Shown piece after piece: positions 44,299 to 54,172 of a stretch of DNA of 64,000 bases (its first letter is position 1; the number at the start of each line of letters is the position of its first letter). Under the pieces are notes generated by a model. It ran no database searches. It had not been told where the DNA came from and saw only the letters and a program-made list of their open reading frames with translations. This stretch comes from Takakia lepidozioides (lineage: Eukaryota > Streptophyta > Takakiopsida > Takakiales > Takakiaceae): the NCBI GenBank assembly GCA_030704615.1, contig CM060732.1, forward strand, positions 54,479,053-54,543,052, given 5' to 3'. The translations under genes were made by a program, and so were the position numbers.

Positions 44299-46690
44299 TC
44301 TCTGCCTTTGTCCTCCTCTATCTTTCCAGTTCTTGTCTGGGTTTGTCTAATACACTTGCTACTTACTAGTTAGGACTTCCTCTACAGAATGCCCCAACTG
44401 ATTAGTAGCTTGCACAATTAAGCACATGGTTCCCACCTTCATTTTGTAGGCCAGTTTCTAACAAGTTCTCATTTATTATGGCAAATGATTTTGTTTCTGC
44501 GATTCCAGCTACATTAAAGACGGACTTGTCCACCCATGCCTCTCTCTCCTCGAGAACATTTAATACATGGCCAATCAAAGACAAAACATGGGGAAAGCAG
44601 TCCTGAGTCGGTTCTGCAGCAAGGATTCATTCTGTGTAGAACTGAACAGTCAGGGACCTGAGAGGTCAGGGAACTCCAATAGTCAGACAAACTCAACAGT
44701 CTGGTGGAAGGAAGTGACCCGGGCTGCCTTTGGTCTAGCCATCTGAATAGGTTCGAGCTTATATGAACCAAGGAAGAGATGAGAAGGATATAGCAGAGCG
44801 GAAGAGGAGAGGAAAGCTCTTGTTTACGAAGACGACATCCCATCTACTCGTCTGCAGTTTGTATATTCTCTCGGATTCAATAAATCGCAAATATGCTCAT
44901 TCCAAAGGCCCTGCTGGTAGAGATATCCGGCTGGGTGGATAACCTTCAGTGGAACCTTTGGCTCTGGTCAGGCTATGTGCATGAAGCTCCGGGCTTGTTC
45001 TCAACATTGTTATCCGGGAGGATCTATACCAGAAACTCCACTCCAACGAAGGAGTGCTACCTGTTCGACAGCGCTCTGAGGCTAGTCGTATTGATGAGCC
45101 CACCAAACCTTTCCGTCCATGATAATTCACCAGGTAATAATGGAATCTAAAGCTCCACAATCACCCAAGCAGGCAAGAGCTACATCCGGCCACCTCTGAA
45201 GCACCCTGGCGCTATCAACAACGCACGTTGCTGAACCCAAATATTCTTTGTGAGTTCCCAAATACGGTCAACAAATAATGCACAACAAATCCGTCAGCAG
45301 ACATACCCAACAAGATTTCACCTGCATTCTCATAGCAACCACGAGTGCCTGATGGAGCTCATTAAGCTCGCTAAGAACAGCAGCTTCACCAGGTACCTGA
45401 CGAATGGGAAATATACTGGAACTTCAAGGTAACTCTCAACACAAAAACCCAAGAGGCCCCTGCAAGCCCGTAGGTCTGTGATCGAGGTGCCAAAGATGTA
45501 GCCAAAGCAGACACCGTCACTGTGCCCAATTCTGAAAAACACGGATGTTTGTAATGCACCACCATGTCAATACAGGTTTCTCACGCCACCTTCGGTACGC
45601 AAACTTTACGCAAACTTCAAGATAAGAGTGCTGTGGCGCTAACGCTACCGTAGCAAAGCTCAAATAAATCCGATGGCCATCGCCCCAATGGATGCTGGCT
45701 CCTATTGCACCGATTTCCTCCTGTGGATACGGAAGGATGGTGGTCATACTGGAATACGCTGCCGCAAAACACAGGAAGATTGCTAAAACGGTCTACAAGA
45801 GGCATGACGATCAGACCTGGAATTAAGCACCTATATCAGATCAAGAGCAAACTCTGCAGCATTCCCGTGAGAAGATGGCATGGGCAACTGGACCTGGGCA
45901 CAGTGGTTCGAGTCCCTAACTTCATAAAATATGCATGAAATCTATGCATGGAACCGCGGGGATTAGGGCTGCCTCAACCTCCAAGTTGACAGCAGCCCTC
46001 TCTGTGTTGGGGGCCCTGGTCCCATGAAGGGCCAGCCTCATACCTGCCCAGACACACTGTTTTAGTTGTAGGCCGTGTAGAGGCGGGACCTGCTTTCACA
46101 ACAGTTTGGCCAATGAATCGGGGCAGGTGGGGTTGGAAAGCTCTCATTGTGGACTACAGTACAATCGTACAATCTTCACATTGGCGGCTCTTCAATGGGA
46201 CCAGGATTCAGAAAAATTATGGTTGTTCAAGAAAGAGAGCGACCCAAAACAGATCCCCCTACATTAGTGAGCCGCTTTTTTCTTAACCTTCCTCTCTCCC
46301 TCTCTTGTCAAGGCTTTCTTCATCAAAGCTGCACTTGGGCACTTTACATATGGATCAACTGAAAGTTCATTTGTCATTTGGAGCTCATCGAGTGACACAA
46401 CAGCAGTACTTGTCCTCAGTCCTCACTGCCATTTGGGGCACGCTCCCATGCTCCTCAGATATTTGGACCGGGTGGATATCCATAACTTATATTTCATCTC
46501 ACATGAAATGAGGGTGAATCCATCCAGAGAAACCCCCCTCAGAATATCGGATCGGCTGTCCCTAACATGTAGTAGTTATGCACTACCTATAGGATGAAAC
46601 CCTGTAAGACTTTATTTACAACATGTGCGATGGGTGAACGTGCATATGATCTAAAGCTCCCAAAGAGGGGGGGGGAACAAGAAACAAGAG
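44299..46690. other. No recognisable gene
   Basis: Short frames on both strands, none with a family I know. One minus-strand stretch near 45425-45320 (VPGEAAVLSELNELHQALVV, open, ending at a possible donor) could be a lone exon. A B-box-like GGTTCGAGTCC lies at 45906-45916 without a tRNA around it. Confidence 0.45.
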
Positions 46691-46696
46691 AAGAAA

Positions 46697-46795
46697 ACAA
46701 AAAGCTATAGTAAGCTACTCAGCTAGGAAAAAAACCAAAAGCTATAGTAAGCTACGCAACCAGCGACGAAAACAGAAGCTATAGTAAACTACTCA
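46697..46795. repeat. Three tandem 38-bp units at the presumed LINE 3' end
   Basis: The phrase AAAAGCTATAGTAAGCTAC recurs at about 46699, 46737 and 46775 with A-rich spacers. The position, just beyond the last similarity to the nuclease domain, fits a 3' UTR or tail repeat of the element. Confidence 0.65.
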
Positions 46796-47783
46796 AGCAG
46801 AGCAACCCTCCCAGCCAACAGCCTGGAGGAGATCAGGCAAGGAGATAGGCAAAGTGTCAGGCAGAGGCGGAAGATGAGATGACGCGGAGCTAGCCACATT
46901 AGCCCGATGCAAAATAGAGATGGCTTGTGCTCTCTGCAAAGCAACTGAAACACGTTGTCGATAGTAGGCGACAAGGACGGAGGCATGTGGGATGCCAGTG
47001 GACCCGCTCTAGGCTGCATGATGTGCACATGTCCGCAGGAAATCGTCGAAGTGCCGGTGCAATGAGCCAAATATTTCGACCGCCAGTGGAAGAAATGTGT
47101 CGGTGGGGTGACGATCGCTGTGGTCGCACTCATTGGCCTGGGTTGCTACAGTGGCTGCCGTGCCTGGTGTAGTAGCTGCGCGAGATAGCAGATCCGCTCG
47201 AGTAGGGTCAGCGAGAACGACATCTGCTAAGGTACGCAAACCATCTCTAGATAGGACGATGTCAACACGGCGACGTGTAGAGTGGGACGTGAGCGTGGGT
47301 CGTAGATGTGGTTGCTCACACAGTACATGATACCCTGCCTCCGAGCAATAGATGTCACCGCATCGCGAACCATATCATGAGACACAGTGCGCTCACTGCC
47401 ACATGGACAGCGGAGGAGATGGATGGCAAGGTCATCGATGGGCGAAGACAGATGCAGCGCTGAAGGCCCAATGCCGAAGGATGAGGCAAACCGAGTCGAA
47501 GGCGGAGCACAGTAGTGAAAATAGGGGATGAGAGGCGAAAATGTGCGATAGTGGGTCGTGTTGTCAACCATGCCCCTGCTCCGGGTCCTGCGCATGATAG
47601 AAGTCGGGCTCGATGCAACTCAGAAGAAGCACTTGAGAGCATGCCGGAAAAGAAATGACGGTGCACGCGCTCGGAAATGGACTTCTGAAGATGGTCGAGG
47701 CCTTGAGCAACCAACTGCTCAAATGGTGGTAGACATGCTCGCGCCGGTGCCGGAATAAGATCTCGTGCAGAGCGGAGATGCTG

Positions 47784-49152
47784 CTAGAATGGTAAAATGC
47801 CACTGTCGACATGTACAACAGCGTCCATAAGGATGGGACGATGGTCACAGAGAAATCGTGAAGCGAGGGTTGGCGCCACCAATGCCCAACTGCCGAGGAA
47901 AGCTGACGGGGCGGTAGTGACAATGGACAAAAGACCCACACCACCGGAAGAGACGAGCAAGGTGGCGTGCTGTCGTGGCAAAAGTCCCTGAGCACCCTCC
48001 AGAGCTCTTGGTCCTAACAATCTCCCGAAGATAGTCATCATGGTAGTATTAAACCCAGATAAGAGGTGTAGGAAATCTGGGCTGGGTGGAACAGTGCGCA
48101 AGAGATATGAGGGACGCTGAAGGAAACATTTGGTCAAGATTCCATATGCTACCTGTACATCTTCGAGCCTAGGAAAGAGATCGGCGTCGGTGGCATCCTG
48201 GTGGAGTGCATCTTCCAATAAGGACGTTGTGAACTGGGTGGTGCCAAAAAAGACTCCCAAGATTCTGATGCCATTGGGCGGAGCAATGAAGTGAGCAGGG
48301 AGGACAAAATCTGCAGGGAGACCGGACGGAGACCACACCGCACATTTGCGATGTTGCACTGAAAGGCCCATGGCAGAGAGTTGGGTGACAAAATGATAGT
48401 AAGCTGAAAGTACATGTGAGACAAGGCCTACAATGTGGGTGTCGTCTACCACCAACGGAAAAAGACAAGATGAGTGAACTTGTGCAGAAGCCGTGAGGAC
48501 GCGGACATGAGCCATGGCAAACAAAGGTCCTCCTAAAGGGTCGTCTTGGCGGGTCCCAACCTCGGACTGAATGATGGAGCACTCACCTAGGCGAGAATGA
48601 TGATTGTAGTATAGGGGAGTGGTGGATGCATAGAATAATCGAACAAACGGAATGAGCTGGTGGAAATCTCCTCCGGCTGAACGGAGCTCCTGAAAGATAG
48701 CTGCTCGTGACACAGTGTTGAAAGCGTTGGTGACGTCGACCTGGAGAACCACCCAATCCGGATGAAGATCAAGAGCTGCACGAATCCCCTGAACCACCGC
48801 CTCGCAACCGCCTGGAGTGGCGACCCCGAACTGGTGCGGAAAGAGGTGTCCGGAGAAGGCATCTCGAAACTGAAGACAAAGTGAGCGGCTGACAATGCGG
48901 TAAAGAACCTCTCCAACTGCGATAGGGCGGATGCCAGTACCTGAGGGTTTGCTCATAGCTAACAATCTGGAGGCCCCAAGGAGACGGGCCACTGGGGCAG
49001 GGATACGGCCAGCGGCAATAAAGGAGCAAATCTGAAATAGCTGAGAGAAGCCACTAGTAGAGTCATGTGGAGAGAAACAGTCGCGTAAGTGTTCATACAG
49101 GAGACCGGAAGGACCTGCCGCTGTACAGATGGGGACTGCGCGTGAAGGCCTG
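47784..49152 (-). pseudogene. Non-LTR reverse transcriptase domain
   Basis: The open frame gives GLLYEHLRDCFSPHDSTSGF, then SRLLAMSKPSGTGIRPIAVG, then HQFGVATPGGCEAVVQGIR, then WVVLQVDVTNAFNTVSR. The catalytic block is LFPLVVDDTHIVG, where the second aspartate pair is kept (VDD), and LGVFFG follows. This is the fingers-palm order of LINE-type reverse transcriptases. It is open from just after a stop at 49155 to 47784 and runs into the nuclease part in another frame. Its relatives appear to be the nuclease-bearing elements, not the common plant L1 type. Confidence 0.8.
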
Positions 49153-49289
49153 AGTCAAGACCTCCCGAGCTCCGAAGAAAAGGAAAGGTGCTCCCCTGGA
49201 GCAGGATGAAGATGAAGACCACGAACTTGTTGTTGTTGAGGAGGAAGACGATGGCAGGCCATACCAGGACAGGGCAAAAGATCTGTTGT

Positions 49290-49782
49290 CTTCTCGAAAG
49301 TGAACTCAGCCCAAGTCATCAAGGCCATGGGCGTTCCTGGGGGAAAATTGATGATCCCACTCTGTAGGTTGATCTCCATGTCGTTCGTCCGACCAGCCCT
49401 CACGAATGACATTGCAAAGCTGGAACAGGATTTTTGCCATGGGTACATAGAGGGTCAATCTGTGTTCTACGTTTCATTGGGCGACGCCAACGGCAGGGAA
49501 GTTTTGGTGGATGAGACCATTGTTGGAGGCTGGGATCCAATATGGCGACGCATCAACGAAGAGTTTGAAACAATTATTTGCATGAGGCTTGTTACACAGC
49601 CTTTCTCAGGCAAGATGTTCCATGTCTAGGATGGCAACCACCGATTGCTTGCCTGGCAAAACATGATATCGAGGTATCATAGCACCGAGGAGGAGTGGCA
49701 CTATTGTGTGGCCTCCATGGTGCTGGATCCCAAGGGAAACATCACTGCTCTCTTGACAGCAATGCATGACGTGAACAAGTAA
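49290..49782 (+). pseudogene. Gene fragment with DGNHR motif inserted in the LINE
   Basis: A plus-strand frame reads IKAMGVPGGKLMIPLCRLIS, then VFYVSLGDANGREVLVDETI, then GGWDPIWRRINEEFETIICM, then GKMFHV. A TAG codon follows where a tryptophan codon TGG would be expected, and then DGNHRLLAWQNMISRYHSTE and a natural stop after HDVNK. The DGNHR-x-x-AW block resembles ParB/Srx-like folds (a D-G-x-H-R nucleotide-binding motif) seen in uncharacterised proteins of seed-free plants. The fragment lies antisense within the non-LTR element and splits its coding region, so it arrived after, or was captured by, the element. One nonsense change separates it from an open frame. Confidence 0.5.
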
Positions 49783-51249
49783 TTGTCTTTCCTGATCCTG
49801 GTCTGGCTCGAAGTGCTCAACAAAAAGCGGCAGAATATCCTAAGCTGATGGGTGAAGGGCTTCGAGGGCAGTGACAGTATCTGGTGATGGACTGGTGAGG
49901 AAGGTGCTAAAGCCTTGGCCGCGCGTGAGTACTCGCCAACGCGGCCTAACATGAAACTATGACGAAGTCGCATGTGGGCCGATGAGGGTGGTTGCGTGGA
50001 GGAAGCGGGAGGGGCGCGTGCCGCAAGGGCTAGTGCCCATAATTGATGCTCATCTTGCAGACTCTCCCAATCTCCAGATAAAAAACGGCGAAGACGGATG
50101 CGCGTCTCTCTGTGCCCTGACTGACCGCCACGAAGGGGCAAAACCAAACACCACTGAGGAAATAACAAGAAAAGATACCATGCTGGTATATCATCATGAT
50201 CACGAGCCAGCCTGTCTAAAGGTAGACGGAATGTCAGTTGGACCTCATGACGTAGTGCCACCAGAATTCTTGTATAAAGATGAGGCCTTGGCAGTCCTAG
50301 CTGAAATGCGCCCAGAACATCTAGCGCTGAAAGCCAATGCCAAGCAGAGGCAGGAGGTGGCGCGTGTAAGACACTGGGCTGAAATGGAGAAGTACCATTT
50401 GTGTGGGACTGATGAAGAGCCGCACACGTGCGCTGGTGTCGCGCAAGCCCTCTGATACGCGCAAAAAGACGACCGCAAGCTGGGCATGGGGTACGGTCTG
50501 ATGGGAGAGGCGCCTACTGTTGGGGTAAGAGTGATGGGGTCGGCAATGTAGGCTGCACAACTGGAGAAGAAGGCACGTGGAGAGGCTCATGACCAAGAGG
50601 AGTTGGGCTGCCTTGAAGCCGCTGCCGAGAATGGGATGGAGAACCTGGAGGAGAAGTGACTGGCGTGGGACCTCGAACCCTACTTGAGAGGCGCAGTGGG
50701 GGAGGGCTCAACAGACACTGTGGGAGTTCTTCAGTCGGTGGGGCGCCAATGGAAGAACCTGGAATCAGTGGTGGAGAAGACCGTTGTGAAGATGACGACT
50801 CTTCTTGAACTTGGTATCTGGAGCTTGGACTCTGGTGCGCATCAGGAACATGTGAGCTAGGGGTAGGGGTACGTTGGCGTTGGGGTCTTCCAAGAGGAGC
50901 AAGTCTTCCAGTAGGAGCAGTTGCGGCTGTGTTCAGCACCTCTCATTGCTCTGGGGAGCAAATTGCTAGGAATGGTGGAGTAGGCACTAAAGGGGTTGTG
51001 GTGAGGGCTGGAGTTGGCTGCATGTATGGCGTGGGGGCTGAACGGGCTGGGGACGAGCCGATCGAGGCCACCTAACCGGCGTGGGGCCCACTGTTGCACA
51101 ACGGCCACTTGCTCACTTAGCGCTGCTACCACTATCGCTACTGCCAACACCTCCACTAAGTTGGCGGCGTTGCAGGCCTCGCCGAGGTCTGGCGGCGACG
51201 CAGCTCATCGTAGCTATATCTTTGTTCCTCAAGACTTCGTCAAAGGAAA

Positions 51250-52690
51250 GTAATAAACACGTGATGGGATATGTTGTTTGGATCATATCTGTTCTCACAA
51301 CTGTAAAAGTAACAGAGTATCCGCTGCAGACTGAGGCAGAATACTAATAAAGCATCTTGCTATGGCCGTCATTATGCCTTTGTACTTCATGCAAGTCGGC
51401 TCAGTTATGGGGCCTCTGGGGCCTCTGAATTTTGTGTGGCCTCGTCGTTATGAGGCCACACAAAGGCCGTGGAGGAGAGTGGCTCCAGGCAGCGCATGCA
51501 AAGTTGGAAATACGTTTGAAAGCAGCGCAGCGTCTTGTGGGTCCAAGTTGATTTTAACCCCGCAATGCTCTGTACGCGCGTTCCAAAGTCTTCACACCGA
51601 ATGTTCTTGTTTGGCCGAGAGCTGCTCCTTCGTCTGCTGATCCACAGCACAAAGACCATATCAGGCACTATCTGGACTGCTTCAGCTGCCTTGTTAATCT
51701 TACGTATGCAACGTTGATCTGTTCAGTGTTTGGTGCGATACACATTCCACAACAATTATGTGTACGCTGTTCTTGTCGAGTTTTTGTCCTCCGTCACTTT
51801 CCACATGCACTGCAGCACTTTCGGGTTTTGTTTTTGGTGTGATCTGCATGTTCAACAACTGTAGGTGCCCTGTTCTTGACCTAAATGCGGCTGCTTTACC
51901 CTTCTGTCTTCCATGCGATTCCTACCGTTGATATAACATTCCAAGCAGGCCCTTACCACTTCCCTTTTGGTGTGTTGACAGAGAGCGCTCGTCTGCTAAT
52001 CAAGATCATACGAAACAATGTGCCACTGAACTCCTGCACCTGCCTGGTCAATCTCTCCGAGTCAAAATTGATCTATTCTGTTCGCGTCACATAGGGTGCA
52101 ACAGAAGGTATGTACAACTTCAAGTCAGCTCCACCCTCGGCCTTTGGCACAGTCCTGTTCTCCTCCAACCTTTGATATGTTAATTCACTGGGCGCACGGA
52201 GCATGTGTGTTGCAAAAGGGCACACAAGCAGTGGTTCTAATATGAAGACACGTTAAATGCACTGTACATATATGCAAAAGTGTCATCAGGCCCGCGTAAC
52301 CCCATTTTCTTGTGTTGGCGGGGACCTCGACTGGTCATCCACATCCTGCAATACAAAGCCCTTGTCAGTTGCCTTGGACTACTTCATGTGCCTGGCCAAA
52401 TTCTCTCACTCTCTGATTTACTACAACAGATGTATGTACCCTGTTCTTCACCTCAATTCAGCTGTAGCCTGGCTCCCTAATCACACTCTTGTCTCCGTCA
52501 CTTTCCTGCCTTGATACATTCCACCAGCCATATGCAGTAAAAATGCTTGAAAACAACACTTGGTGATAAGGATACTCTCTGCAGCGAAAGCCGCTGAACT
52601 CACCATGGAAGGAGTCAACAGGCACTACAGCAATGCCACCACACAGAAGCACTCAGTTCAAATGACATTTGATTAAATGTTTTCTTCTTC
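51250..52690. repeat. Diverged tandem repeats of about 356 bp, three copies, no gene
   Basis: Related phrases (a CTGCCTNGTCAATCT-like segment followed by TGTACNCTGTTCTT and GTCTCCGTCACTTTCC) recur near 51680, 52035 and 52392. The copies are strongly diverged and non-coding. A perfect 13-bp hairpin lies at 51431-51464. Confidence 0.5.
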
Positions 52691-52714
52691 CTACAGGCGC
52701 CCTTTGAAGCCAAG

Positions 52715-54110
52715 AAGGTTGACTGTACACCCATAGTGCTTTCCCTGTTCGTGTGATGTGACATAATTATTGACTTGCGGAAAGAGGTGGGAAAGCAGGG
52801 GAATGCACAACATCTTAGACTTTGCTAACGAGCTCGTCTAGAAGTGACGAAAAATTGTTGACTCCAGCACTGCTGATGTAGCCCGAGTTCACCCAAATGT
52901 GGGTGTCAGTGCTTCTGGCGGAGAGAGAGTTTATAGAGGGACGATCTGGTCGAGAACGCAGTGGGTGACAGGGTTGTTGTTGGACCAACTGAGCATGGAC
53001 ATGAAGTACGTTGACGCTGTTGGGCAAACCTCTCTGGGATCTCTGGTCGTCATACTTGCATGTGTTGTATGAGTGGACCAATGAGTGGCACCCTGACAAA
53101 AAAGCACATGAAGATGCCACATGACAGCCTGTGACTGTGACAGAAGGTATGCACCTGTACCTAGCATTTTTGCAACGGTCAAAGCTGTGATTACTCTTTC
53201 AGAGAGGCAAGTTCTTTCCCATTTCTTGTGAGTGTGTTTTAATTCCACATCTTTCTCTTGAATCAGGCCTCTCCACTGGTAGTATGTTTAGGTGCTTTTA
53301 CAGCCTCTATATAGGAGAAAGGCCCCAGTAGACCTGACTGAACTATTATTTTGCATATGGACTTCCCTTTGCGAACCTAAGAACAACCATGGCATTCAGC
53401 AAAAATAAGAAGGTTAGCTATACACCCATAGTATTATCGCCGTTGGTGTGATGCTGCATATTGACTCCTGGAAAGTGGTGGGAAAGAGGGAAAGCACACC
53501 AGAAGCTAGTCTTGAAGGAAAATTTGTTCCTTCCAGCACTCTGCTGTTGCCCCCCGTGTTGTCCCCAATGTAGGTCTGTGTATGTCAGAGAGAAAGACAG
53601 TCTGGTGAAGGCCACAGTGGGTGGCAGGTTGTTGGACGGGCTGAGCAAGGATTATAAGGACGATGAAGCTGCTGGGCATTTTCTAAACATTCCTGTGCAT
53701 CTTATGTGGTAAGCTTACTTCGCATATTTCAGATAAATGGACCAATTGTGAATCCCTTAGGTAGAAGGGCAACATGGCAGAGGCTGTGATTGGAACAGTA
53801 GGCATGTGTCTTACCTAACATTCCTGCTTGAATCAAAGCTGTGGTTATTGGTGAAATTCAAATTAGTTGTACTTTGAAAAGTCAAGCTTTTATATTCATC
53901 ATGGTCATTTCTGTGCTTGGAGTCCACATCTTTCCTGTTGTGTGAGGCCTCGTCAATGGTAGTAATTTGAAGTGATTTACAGCCTATGTATAACAGTGAA
54001 GGCCCCAGTACCCCTGGCCAACCTATTTTGTCCCCCTGTGGACTTTCCATTTGAGAGCCTAAGAACATTCGTGGGATTCTTTTTTTGAGGAAATCAGTCA
54101 GAATGTGGGA
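52715..54110. repeat. Tandem duplication, about 695-bp unit, upstream of RDR6
   Basis: Unit A (about 52715-53409) and unit B (about 53410-54110) align along their whole length: AAGAAGGTT-TACACCCATAG at the start, TCCAGCACT in the middle, CAGTGGGTGRCAGG-TTGTTGGAC, then AGCCTNTRTATA, AAGGCCCCAGTA and CCTAAGAACA at the end. Divergence is considerable. Unit B ends about 60 bases before the RDR6 start codon, so the duplication must involve the RDR6 promoter or 5' UTR. Confidence 0.75.
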
Positions 54111-54172
54111 ACTGACAGAGTTGATCAGCAGGACAGCACCCACTCACCAGGATGTGATCCGCATCCTAGGAG

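Larger units (their letters stand above)
46690..50940 (-). mobile_element. R2-like non-LTR retrotransposon with zinc finger, RT and C-terminal nuclease, broken
   Basis: Read on minus, the element starts with a Pro/Ser-rich segment (50939-50514). A C2HC zinc finger follows near 50490-50430 (CPACGRLFARIRGLARHQRT followed by C), and then a long N-terminal region with LGRVGEYSRAAKALAPSSP near 49900. After an inserted plus-strand gene fragment (about 49790-49200) come the RT and a C-terminal domain with RRVDIVLSRDGLRTLADVVL near 47260, which looks like the PD-(D/E)XK restriction-like nuclease of R2-type elements. Multiple frames are needed, so the copy is dead. Three 38-bp tandem units (AAAAGCTATAGTAAGCTAC) at about 46697-46795 may mark its 3' tail. 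A nuclease of this type would cut target DNA for target-primed reverse transcription. Confidence 0.75.

Noticed and set aside
45850-45930. Possible tRNA gene because of GGTTCGAGTCC at 45906
   Set aside because: No A box at the proper distance, and the flanks do not form an acceptor stem or cloverleaf.
49982-50455. 157-codon plus-strand frame
   Set aside because: It is the shadow of the LINE N-terminal region, whose minus-strand reading has a zinc finger and a consistent order with the RT.
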